From assembly GCA_013140405.1 (NCBI GenBank), contig JABFSV010000330.1, positions 1-5,554 on the forward strand: DNA of 5,554 bases, given 5' to 3'. How positions within the stretch are numbered: position 1 is the first letter of the stretch; every line of letters starts with the position of its first letter. The notes below the pieces were generated by a model. It did no database searches and was not told where the DNA came from. It saw only the letters and a list, made by a program, of their open reading frames with translations. Made by a program: the position numbers and the translations under genes. Below, in pieces: positions 1-4,990 of the stretch. The DNA comes from Methyloglobulus sp. (lineage in GTDB: Bacteria; Pseudomonadota; Gammaproteobacteria; Methylococcales; Methylomonadaceae).

Positions 1-16
1 TTTTGGTTAGTGTCAT
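1..16 (-). CDS. 5' end of a divergent gene, product unknown (truncated by window edge)
   Basis: On the minus strand an ATG at 16-14 opens a frame reading M-T-L-T-K before the window ends. It is preceded by a strong Shine-Dalgarno AAGGAGG (31-25) at 8-nt spacing, so a real start is likely. Five codons cannot identify the product. In some pseudomonads msrB (methionine sulfoxide reductase B) and an aminotransferase lie near htpX; that is recalled context, not evidence from this sequence. The gene is transcribed away from htpX and shares the 17-130 control region with it. Confidence 0.6.
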
Positions 17-24
17 CGAAATTT

Positions 25-31
25 CCTCCTT
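25..31 (-). promoter_or_regulatory. Shine-Dalgarno of the truncated divergent gene
   Basis: The minus strand reads AAGGAGG, 8 nt before the ATG at 16. It is one of the strongest ribosome binding sites in the window and the main support for a gene starting at 16. Confidence 0.65.
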
Positions 32-34
32 AAC

Positions 35-53
35 TAAACTTATAATCAGTTTA
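35..53. promoter_or_regulatory. 19-bp near-palindrome, candidate operator
   Basis: TAAACTTATAATCAGTTTA is symmetric about position 44, with 8 of 9 position pairs complementary (only 41/47 fails). It lies between the divergent start at 16 and the htpX promoter. It overlaps a minus-strand TGATTATAA that could be an extended -10 for the divergent gene. Size and AT-rich symmetry resemble Fur-superfamily boxes (TTATAAT at 40-46 is a full PerR-type half site; the other half matches poorly). Binding by any particular regulator is inference. Confidence 0.35.
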
Positions 54-69
54 TCATTCTAACCGGACG

Positions 70-97
70 TTGAATTCATTAATTCAATCCCCATAAT
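70..97 (+). promoter_or_regulatory. sigma-32-type heat-shock promoter of htpX
   Basis: TTGAA at 70-74 and CCCCAT at 89-94 (continuing AAT) are separated by 14 nt. This matches the RpoH pattern CTTGAA, 13-17 nt, CCCCATNT, apart from the first C of the -35 and the last position of the -10. Transcription would begin near 103, giving a leader of about 28 nt before the htpX ATG. E. coli htpX is a known heat-shock gene, so the placement makes biological sense. No CpxR-type GTAAA-N5-GTAAA site was seen here. Confidence 0.7.
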
Positions 98-116
98 GGC
101 TGTACAACAACTACTT

Positions 117-123
117 AAAGAGG
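117..123 (+). promoter_or_regulatory. htpX ribosome binding site
   Basis: AAAGAGG ends 7 nt before the ATG at 131 and 10 nt before the second in-frame ATG at 134. Spacing favours 131, although the two starts differ by one residue only. Confidence 0.7.
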
Positions 124-130
124 CTGCACC

Positions 131-1009
131 ATGATGCGAATTTTAATGTTCCTAGCTACTAACATCGCCGTGATGATTGTTATTAGTATTTTGTTTAACC
201 TACTGGGTTTTACTGGCTATATTAACGCCCAAGGGGGCATAGACCTGGGACAGTTGCTGGTGATGTCGGCGATCATTGGCGTGACCGGTTCAGTGATCTC
301 ATTGGCAATGTCAAAAACAATGGCCAAAAACTCAATGGGCGTGCAAGTCATAGCCCAACCGCAAAACCAAACTGAAAAATGGTTGGTCGATATTGTTAGC
401 AAGCAAGCCAAACAAGCGGGTATCGGTATGCCAGAGGTGGGGATATTTCAAGCCCCAGTCGCTAATGCTTTTGCGACGGGAATGAACAGAGATAGCGCGC
501 TAGTGGCAGTTAGCACTGGCTTGCTGCAAAGCATGACCCCCGATGAAGTGGAAGCCGTCGTCGGACACGAAATAACGCATGTCGCTAATGGCGATATGGT
601 GACGATGGCCTTGATGCAGGGTGTACTCAACACGTTTGTGTACTTCTTTGCCACTATCATTGGGCATGTGGTTGACCGCGCTTTATCGGGCAATTCTGAA
701 CGCGGTGGAGTTGGCATGGGTTATTACATGGTGCAAATGATTGCCCAGATTGCCTTGGGTTTCCTGGCATCCATGCTGGTTGCTTGGTTTTCGCGTTACC
801 GCGAATTTAAGGCCGATGCCGGTGGTGCAAACTTGGCTGGGCGGGACAAAATGATCGGTGCTTTACGCGCCTTGCAACGTGGTCATGAAGCCGAAGAACT
901 GCCTGGGCAATTTGCCGCATTTGGCATTAACGGCGGTGGCATTCAACGGCTATTCATGTCTCATCCGCCTTTGGAGGAGCGCATTGCTGCTTTACAAAAC
1001 AACCGTTAG
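131..1009 (+). CDS. htpX: membrane-bound zinc protease HtpX (peptidase M48B)
   Basis: HtpX is an inner-membrane zinc endopeptidase that cleaves misfolded membrane proteins and works alongside FtsH in envelope quality control. At 292 aa the protein is essentially the length of E. coli HtpX (293). Two N-terminal hydrophobic segments (about 4-30 and 40-60) are followed by the catalytic HEITH motif, with zinc ligands H146 and H150 and general base E147. Two further hydrophobic stretches lie at about 158-180 and 198-220. The third zinc ligand is E225 in SRYREFKADAG, matching E222 of E. coli. The C-terminal SHPPLEERIAAL motif (277-288) is typical of M48 proteases. The gene is monocistronic, with a sigma-32-like promoter and a hairpin downstream. 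It appears intact and functional. Confidence 0.98.
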   Translation: MMRILMFLATNIAVMIVISILFNLLGFTGYINAQGGIDLGQLLVMSAIIGVTGSVISLAMSKTMAKNSMGVQVIAQPQNQTEKWLVDIVSKQAKQAGIGMPEVGIFQAPVANAFATGMNRDSALVAVSTGLLQSMTPDEVEAVVGHEITHVANGDMVTMALMQGVLNTFVYFFATIIGHVVDRALSGNSERGGVGMGYYMVQMIAQIALGFLASMLVAWFSRYREFKADAGGANLAGRDKMIGALRALQRGHEAEELPGQFAAFGINGGGIQRLFMSHPPLEERIAALQNNR

Positions 1010-1020
1010 TTTCAATATTG

Positions 1021-1073
1021 ACAAAGCTGGGCAGGGGTGTCCGGCTTTGTAAGCCGTAAGCTAAAATTTTTTT
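1021..1073 (+). terminator. terminator-like hairpin downstream of htpX
   Basis: A 10-bp stem with one G.U pair forms between 1021-1030 and 1041-1050 (ACAAAGCTGG / CCGGCTTTGT) with a 10-nt loop. A shorter hairpin, CGGCTT-TGT-AAGCCG (1042-1056), shares the 3' arm and excludes the first. A run of seven T follows at 1067-1073, 16 nt after the long stem and 10 nt after the short one. The T-run is therefore not directly adjacent to either stem, so efficiency is uncertain. Position 12 nt after the htpX stop supports the call. Confidence 0.5.
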
Positions 1074-1074
1074 C

Positions 1075-1163
1075 CGTCGTTCCAACAGGGATTGCCGAAA
1101 GCTAAGAACGACGTTAGCTCATCAAACAATGGCTTGGTATCGGTAATTCCTGCTGGAATGATG
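1075..1163 (+). repeat. imperfect palindromic REP/MITE-like element
   Basis: Two 23-nt arms, 1075-1097 and 1141-1163, are inverted copies with 18 of 23 identities; all five differences are transitions. In a plus-strand RNA four of the five become G.U pairs, leaving only one A-C mismatch. The arms resemble the widespread GTCATTCC...GGAATGAC class of interspersed palindromic repeats. Inside lies a second inverted pair, CGTCGTTC (1075-1082) and GAACGACG (1106-1113), which competes with the long stem. The element sits between the convergent htpX and ABC genes, the usual place for such repeats. Membership of a genome-wide family cannot be tested here. Confidence 0.5.
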
Positions 1164-1200
1164 ATTCTCTTTAAAATTATTTTGCATCAGTAATTAAGTG

Positions 1201-2955
1201 TTAATCCACCAAAAATCCCCCGCTTTGATGTTGCCACATGGCGAAGTATTTGCCTTTCTTATCCAGCAATTGTTGATGTGTGCCTTCCTCTATGATTGTC
1301 CCGTATTCCAACACGATGATGCGATCCATGCTTAGGATAGTGGAAAGGCGATGGGCGATGACGATAGCGGTTTTATCTTTGATGAGATTAAAAATGGCGA
1401 CCTGGATTTGCTGTTCGGTGAGCGAATCTAACGCGCTGGTTGCTTCATCCAACACCACGATGGGCGCATCTTCCAGGAAAGCCCTGGCAATGGCGATACG
1501 CTGCTTTTCGCCGCCGGACAGTTTGACTCCGCGTTCACCCACCATCGTGTCGAATTTTTCCGGTAGGTCATTAATGAAATCCAGGCTGCATGATTTTTTT
1601 GCCACTTCAATAAGATCGGCTTCGGAAACGTTTTCACCCAATACAATATTGTCCCTTACTGAACGATGAAATAAATCCGGCTGTTGAGGAACCATGGAAA
1701 TTTGCCGTCTTAACGAAGCCAGTGTAAAAGACTTGGCATCTATGTCATCGAAACAAATGCAACCTTGTTGGGGATCAAGAAACCGGAACAGCAACTTGGT
1801 TAAAGTCGATTTTCCGGAGCCGGATTGCCCAACGAGAGCGATTTTTTCGCCGGCTTTAATGGTCAGGTTGAAGTTTTCAAATAGCCGGGTTTGCTGCGGG
1901 TTAAATTCATTGTACGTAAAGCCAAGGCTGTCCAGGCGAATTGCACCGTGGCTTATCTTGATCGGTCTGGCATTGGGGGAATCTTGTTCCAGGTCGTCCC
2001 GACGGAATATCTCTGCCATTTCAGAGGCATCGGCGAGTGCAGTGAAAAAATTCCTGAAGTTACGGCCAAATTCCCATAGGCGCTGGATCAGCATAATCAT
2101 GATGGATTGGAATAAGACGAACTCGCCGACTTCAAAATGCCCAGTTTTCCATTTTCCAATCATCAGATAAATCAGCAACAACTCGATTCCAAAAGTCATT
2201 ATTCCTTGCACTGCAAAGGAAATGAAGGTCATCAACCAAGCGATTTTTTTTCTGCGATAGACTTCATTGGATGCACTGTTAACGCGATTTTGTTCATTAT
2301 TTTCCAGCGCAAAAGTTTTCACGATGAAAATGTTGCTAATGGCATCCGAGACAACGCCGCCGACTTTGCTGTCACCTTCTGCGACGGCCTTATCAAAGCG
2401 CATTTTCCACATTGAAAAACCAATATTCCAGGCAATGAGTAAGGCAACCCAGGCGAGAAAGTACAATGCAAACTGACGTTGATGTTGATAGAAAATGCTG
2501 AATGAAATGGAAACTGCCAGCAGGTTCATATAAAACTGGAATAAAAACCAGTCCATAATGATTTCAAAAGATCGAGAAAAACGGTTAGCCTGTTTGATCA
2601 GGCTACCTGAAAAATTGTTCTCAAAAAAAGTGGTTTTCTGCGTTTTTAGCACATCAAAGCAGCGTTTTTCCAGAATATTAACGCCGCCGCCATCTAAAGG
2701 TACGATAGCCAACTCAAGAAAGCGCCACGAAACCCAGATACCGGCATAAACCAAGCTGAGTTGTTTTAGGTTATCGAGTAAGGTTGTTAATGTCGCCTCA
2801 GAATAAGGGGCAGCAAGACCATTAGCTATATTTTTGTAATAAGTGGGGGCTAGCAAATCCAAGCCAGTGGCGCTGGCGAGCGCCAATAACGCCAATAAAA
2901 AATACCATTTTTTTTGCCAGACGACACGCCTGAACTCCCTGAATATGATGTTCAT
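1201..2955 (-). CDS. ABC exporter half-transporter (fused TMD-NBD), substrate unknown
   Basis: This 584-aa protein has the type-IV exporter layout (MsbA/Atm1-like): an N-terminal transmembrane domain and a C-terminal ATPase in one chain, so it should work as a dimer in the inner membrane. Hydrophobic segments lie near 17-37, 65-85, 138-157, 162-182, 243-265 and 274-292. The nucleotide-binding domain has an A-loop Y348, Walker A GQSGSGKST (376-384), Q-loop Q424/Q425, signature LSGGE (479-483), Walker B ending in D503-E504, D-loop SALD (507-510) and switch H535. All catalytic residues are present, so it is probably an active ATPase. An in-frame stop at 2994-2992 bounds the start. No clear Shine-Dalgarno precedes the ATG. 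It stands alone with no partner or substrate gene beside it; lipid, peptide or drug export cannot be separated from sequence alone. Confidence 0.95.
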   Translation of the reverse strand: MNIIFREFRRVVWQKKWYFLLALLALASATGLDLLAPTYYKNIANGLAAPYSEATLTTLLDNLKQLSLVYAGIWVSWRFLELAIVPLDGGGVNILEKRCFDVLKTQKTTFFENNFSGSLIKQANRFSRSFEIIMDWFLFQFYMNLLAVSISFSIFYQHQRQFALYFLAWVALLIAWNIGFSMWKMRFDKAVAEGDSKVGGVVSDAISNIFIVKTFALENNEQNRVNSASNEVYRRKKIAWLMTFISFAVQGIMTFGIELLLIYLMIGKWKTGHFEVGEFVLFQSIMIMLIQRLWEFGRNFRNFFTALADASEMAEIFRRDDLEQDSPNARPIKISHGAIRLDSLGFTYNEFNPQQTRLFENFNLTIKAGEKIALVGQSGSGKSTLTKLLFRFLDPQQGCICFDDIDAKSFTLASLRRQISMVPQQPDLFHRSVRDNIVLGENVSEADLIEVAKKSCSLDFINDLPEKFDTMVGERGVKLSGGEKQRIAIARAFLEDAPIVVLDEATSALDSLTEQQIQVAIFNLIKDKTAIVIAHRLSTILSMDRIIVLEYGTIIEEGTHQQLLDKKGKYFAMWQHQSGGFLVD

Positions 2956-3033
2956 TTTTGATGTGTTGTAATGAGGGTTAATTTTCTCGATTCACTTGCT
3001 TTTTTACATACAAGATACAGTGGCGTAGCTTAA

Positions 3034-3051
3034 AATCAAACGGGGTTGATT
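3034..3051. promoter_or_regulatory. 6-6-6 inverted repeat, candidate operator upstream of the ABC gene
   Basis: AATCAA (3034-3039) and TTGATT (3046-3051) are perfect inverted arms around a 6-nt spacer. The right arm overlaps the possible ABC -10 hexamer, where a bound repressor would block transcription. The half-sites face the opposite way from an FNR box (TTGAT-N4-ATCAA), so FNR is not suggested. Confidence 0.25.
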
Positions 3052-3079
3052 ATATTTGTTAAAGTCTCGCGTTCTTCAA
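3049..3079 (-). promoter_or_regulatory. possible sigma-70 promoter for the ABC gene
   Basis: On the minus strand a perfect TATAAT lies at 3054-3049 and TTGAAG at 3079-3074, with a 19-nt spacer that is longer than the optimum of 17. The leader to the ATG at 2955 would be about 85 nt. In AT-rich intergenic DNA such matches arise by chance, so this is tentative. Confidence 0.3.
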
Positions 3080-3211
3080 CACCATCATTTCCTAGTAAAG
3101 ATAAGCATTTTCACAAGCTGGCTTCGGATAATTTGTAACCAACCAATGGCAAGTTTTGCAAATTGTTGTCGCTAAGCCTTGTATCTTGGGTATCTTGCGC
3201 TAACGGCATAG

Positions 3212-3226
3212 CAACGTCGGATGTTG
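3212..3226. promoter_or_regulatory. 15-bp near-palindrome upstream of the small-protein operon
   Basis: CAACGTC (3212-3218) and GATGTTG (3220-3226) are inverted about G3219 with 6 of 7 pairs matching. The symmetry resumes further out as CATA (3207-3210) and TATG (3230-3233), offset by 2 nt. It lies just upstream of, and partly overlaps, the weak promoter candidate for the 68-aa gene. It could be an operator or chance. Confidence 0.25.
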
Positions 3227-3345
3227 TTGTATGTTTCTGGGTTTTATAGTATTTTGTTGCGTGTGCTTTAGGCTGTCATCGTAAGTTTTTGGCCTAGCCA
3301 CTTTTATGAATGTTTTGGTCAGTTTGAACACATAAGGGGAATAAA

Positions 3346-3552
3346 ATGGCGGAAATTGCGATCAAGCCGATACTTAATTATGTAATCGACTGGGTGCAGG
3401 CGCGGCTTAATGAGCGGACATCATGGGATGGTGTCACTATCATTATCATTAGTCTTATGGCCTTAATTGCTACACCCTTGGTCAAGTACGCGGGGTGGGT
3501 TGGTTTAGGTTACGGTGCCTGGACGTTGTGGAAAAGAGAAAAAGTACAATAA
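3346..3552 (+). CDS. small membrane protein of unknown function (68 aa)
   Basis: The gene has a good ribosome binding site (AAGGGGA, 3334-3340, 5 nt before the ATG), which supports translation. The N-terminal 25 residues look amphipathic (IKPILNYVIDWVQARL). A strongly hydrophobic segment follows at about 29-46 (VTIIIISLMALIATPLV), then a Gly/Trp-rich second hydrophobic stretch at about 49-62 (GWVGLGYGAWTLW). The tail KREKVQ is basic. The positive tail would favour a cytoplasmic C-terminus; with two segments both ends would be inside. There is no signal-peptidase site. The protein is not assigned to a named family; I have an uncertain impression of similar short WDG...GAWTLWK proteins in proteobacteria. 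It lies 64 bp upstream of the coiled-coil gene on the same strand, so co-transcription is likely. Confidence 0.8.
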   Translation: MAEIAIKPILNYVIDWVQARLNERTSWDGVTIIIISLMALIATPLVKYAGWVGLGYGAWTLWKREKVQ

Positions 3553-3602
3553 CAGTTTTTTAACCTTTTTGCGGCCTAAATTGAGTGTCGCGAGATTAGC
3601 CT

Positions 3603-3609
3603 AGGAGGT
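3603..3609 (+). promoter_or_regulatory. near-ideal Shine-Dalgarno of the coiled-coil gene
   Basis: AGGAGGT, 7 nt before the ATG at 3617, is almost a full complement of the 16S rRNA 3' end. It is the strongest ribosome binding site in the window and suggests an abundantly made protein. Confidence 0.75.
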
Positions 3610-3616
3610 CACAACC

Positions 3617-3949
3617 ATGTCGACAAAAGATGAATATTTAGCAAAGTTAAAAACCCAACTCGATAGCTGGCAAGCGGAAGTGGGCGAATTGGAAGCCAAA
3701 GCGAGCGATGCAATGGATGACCTTAAACCAGAGATCGATGAGCAAATTGCCAATTTAAAAGTTAAGTTTGCTGAAGGTGAAGTGAAGTTTAATGAATTGG
3801 CAGATGCTACCGAAGAGGCTTGGGAAGAATTGAAGGTGGATGCCGAAGCAACATACAACAAACTCGTCGGCGAATTCAAAGAAGATATTCAGGAAGCCGT
3901 TGTTGAGGCTCAAGGCTTATTCGCAAAAATCAAATCACTTTTCAGCTAA
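3617..3949 (+). CDS. small acidic coiled-coil protein (110 aa), function unknown
   Basis: The chain is predicted almost wholly helical, with only one proline (P38). By my count it has 27 Asp/Glu and 13 Lys, for a net charge near -14, and no Arg, His or Cys at all. Hydrophobic residues recur at 3-4 residue spacing through about 5-95, as in coiled coils or amphipathic apolipoprotein-like helices. The last segment, GLFAKIKSLFS (100-110), is amphipathic and less acidic, and could touch a membrane. No signal peptide is present, so it should be cytoplasmic or peripheral. It resembles the small stress-associated coiled-coil proteins annotated after cyanobacterial sll1863; that is recollection and not verified. 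The strong ribosome binding site and the upstream membrane-protein gene suggest a two-gene operon. Confidence 0.88.
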   Translation: MSTKDEYLAKLKTQLDSWQAEVGELEAKASDAMDDLKPEIDEQIANLKVKFAEGEVKFNELADATEEAWEELKVDAEATYNKLVGEFKEDIQEAVVEAQGLFAKIKSLFS

Positions 3950-3964
3950 GTCATCTAAATCCCA

Positions 3965-3992
3965 AACGGCTACACGTTTTAAAGTAGCCGTT
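3965..3992 (+). terminator. hairpin downstream of the coiled-coil gene, probable terminator
   Basis: AACGGCTAC (3965-3973) and GTAGCCGTT (3984-3992) form a perfect 9-bp stem with a 10-nt loop, 15 nt past the stop codon. Only ACGTATTTG follows directly; a proper T-run (4011-4016) comes 18 nt later. Termination is plausible but not textbook. The stem could also protect the transcript's 3' end. Confidence 0.55.
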
Positions 3993-4028
3993 ACGTATTT
4001 GTATGCAGAGTTTTTTGTTTAGTCAATT

Positions 4029-4084
4029 ATCCAAGGCATCATAAAGGGCGGTTTTGAAGCCGGTCTTTGTGTTGTCCCTTGGAT
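4029..4084. repeat. nested inverted repeat at the 3' end of rsgA
   Basis: Outer arms ATCCAAGG (4029-4036) and CCTTGGAT (4077-4084) are perfect. Inside is a second stem pairing 4043-4053 with 4058-4068 around TTGA, with one G-G mismatch and two G.U pairs in plus-strand RNA. It begins 6 nt beyond the rsgA stop. The minus strand has no T-run after it, so it is not a classic intrinsic terminator for rsgA; it may stabilise or help end transcripts from either side. Confidence 0.45.
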
Positions 4085-4090
4085 TGTTCG

Positions 4091-4987
4091 TTAGTTGCCC
4101 ATCTTTTGGGTGAGCTTTAAAAAGCGCTGATACCTTGTCACCGCTATATTGCTTTCTTCTGTAGCCGCACGAACCGCACAGCCCTTGTCATGGTGGTGGC
4201 TGCAATCATTGAACTGGCATTTATCTGTGAAAGGATTAAATTCCCGATAACCTTGCGCCAGTTGTTGCCGATTTAAATCAGCCAACCCAAAAATAGCCAC
4301 GCCGGGGCTGTCTATCAAATCACCGCCCGTATCTATGTGGTAAAGCGTTGCGGCGGTTGTGGTATGCCGCCCATGTTTTGTGGTTTCAGAAAGGGTGTTG
4401 GTCTTCAGGTTTCTATCAGGAACAATAATGTTAGTGATAGAAGATTTTCCGACTCCAGATTGCCCCGTCAACAAGCTGACTTGGTTGTGTAATGCAAGTT
4501 TTAGCTCGGACAAGCCTATGCCTGTTTTTGTACTCACTCTGTGTATTTGGTATCCGAGATTTTGGTAAACCTGTAGCTCGTTTTCAAGGTTTTCTGGTAT
4601 AGGCAAGTCTGTTTTATTTAATATTAATGCAGCATTGATCTCATTGTTCTCGCAGACTGCCAAATATTGGTCGATGAGCAAGAAATCGCAATAAGGTTCT
4701 ACTGCGATGACGACAAATACCGTATCGATATTCGCTGCAACGGGGCGGATTTTGTTGTTTCTGGCAGGTCTCGTCAACAACGAACGGCGCGGCAGTATGG
4801 CTTCGATACGGCCTTGGTCTGGCGCTGATAACGACCATAACACCTTGTCGCCAACCGCCACCGTTTCGAGCTTTCTTAGCGTTTGGCAGAGGACTATTCT
4901 GTTTTCATGCTCAACTGCAATACCTTGCCCTAAATGCGCGATAACCAAGCCTTCCATAGGCTCGGATACTGGCACTTCCATAAGCAC
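4091..4987 (-). CDS. rsgA: ribosome small subunit-dependent GTPase RsgA (YjeQ)
   Basis: RsgA is a circularly permuted GTPase that checks late maturation of the 30S subunit and releases RbfA. An OB-fold-like N-terminus (about 12-70) precedes the G domain in permuted order: G4 NKTD (124-127), G5 STKTG (152-156), G1 GQSGVGKSS (175-183), the G2 region TKHGRHTTT (203-211) and G3 DSPG (226-229). The C-terminal zinc site is C257-X4-C262-X-H264-X5-C270, the family spacing. Length from the GTG at 4987 is 298 aa. Alternative starts are ATG at 4981 and ATG at 4957, the latter giving MEGLVIAHLGQG, close to where the conserved OB fold begins; none has a clear Shine-Dalgarno. The start is 3 nt after the stop of the upstream protease gene, so translation is probably coupled. 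Confidence 0.96.
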   Translation of the reverse strand: MLMEVPVSEPMEGLVIAHLGQGIAVEHENRIVLCQTLRKLETVAVGDKVLWSLSAPDQGRIEAILPRRSLLTRPARNNKIRPVAANIDTVFVVIAVEPYCDFLLIDQYLAVCENNEINAALILNKTDLPIPENLENELQVYQNLGYQIHRVSTKTGIGLSELKLALHNQVSLLTGQSGVGKSSITNIIVPDRNLKTNTLSETTKHGRHTTTAATLYHIDTGGDLIDSPGVAIFGLADLNRQQLAQGYREFNPFTDKCQFNDCSHHHDKGCAVRAATEESNIAVTRYQRFLKLTQKMGN

Positions 4988-4990
4988 GGG

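Larger units (their letters stand above)
2956..3345. other. 390-bp divergent intergenic region without a recognisable gene
   Basis: No convincing coding frame or tRNA was seen between the ABC start (leftward) and the 68-aa gene start (rightward). It should hold promoters for both directions. Visible structure comprises the inverted repeat at 3034-3051, a near-palindrome at 3212-3226, and three copies of the octamer GTATCTTG (minus strand 3018-3011; plus strand 3181-3188 and 3190-3197). A weak plus-strand promoter candidate is TTGTTG (3224-3229) with TATAGT (3245-3250), spaced 15 nt. The leader of the small-gene operon from there would be about 90 nt. Confidence 0.6.

Noticed and set aside
41..46. 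Perfect plus-strand TATAAT as a second htpX promoter.
   Set aside because: Nothing like TTGACA is found 16-18 nt upstream (the sequence there is GAAATT-like, followed by the divergent gene's start and ribosome binding site). It is better explained as part of the 35-53 palindrome.
96..134. Twelve-codon reading frame (M-A-V-Q-Q-L-L-K-E-A-A-P) ending in TGA that overlaps the htpX ATG as ATGA, like a coupled leader peptide.
   Set aside because: Its ATG lies inside the -10 of the heat-shock promoter, upstream of the expected transcript start near 103, and it has no ribosome binding site. It could matter only on transcripts from further upstream.
1062..1178. TAAAATT at 1062-1068 and 1172-1178 as a target-site duplication flanking the palindromic element.
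   Set aside because: The words are low-complexity AT sequence and do not abut the element's ends (1075 and 1163), so chance is the simpler explanation.
1694..2170. 158-codon plus-strand frame inside the ABC gene.
   Set aside because: It is fully antisense to the ATPase domain with its intact Walker A motif. The composition is what the reverse complement of a real gene gives.
3148..3164. TGGCAAGTTTTGCAA in the ABC/small-gene intergenic region as a sigma-54 promoter.
   Set aside because: The GG and GC doublets are 8 nt apart instead of the required 10, so the -24/-12 geometry fails.
3553..3575. T-rich stretches (TTTTTT, TTTTT) after the 68-aa gene as a terminator separating the two small genes.
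   Set aside because: No stable hairpin precedes either T-run; the stem would have to lie within the coding end, where none was found. Co-transcription remains more likely.
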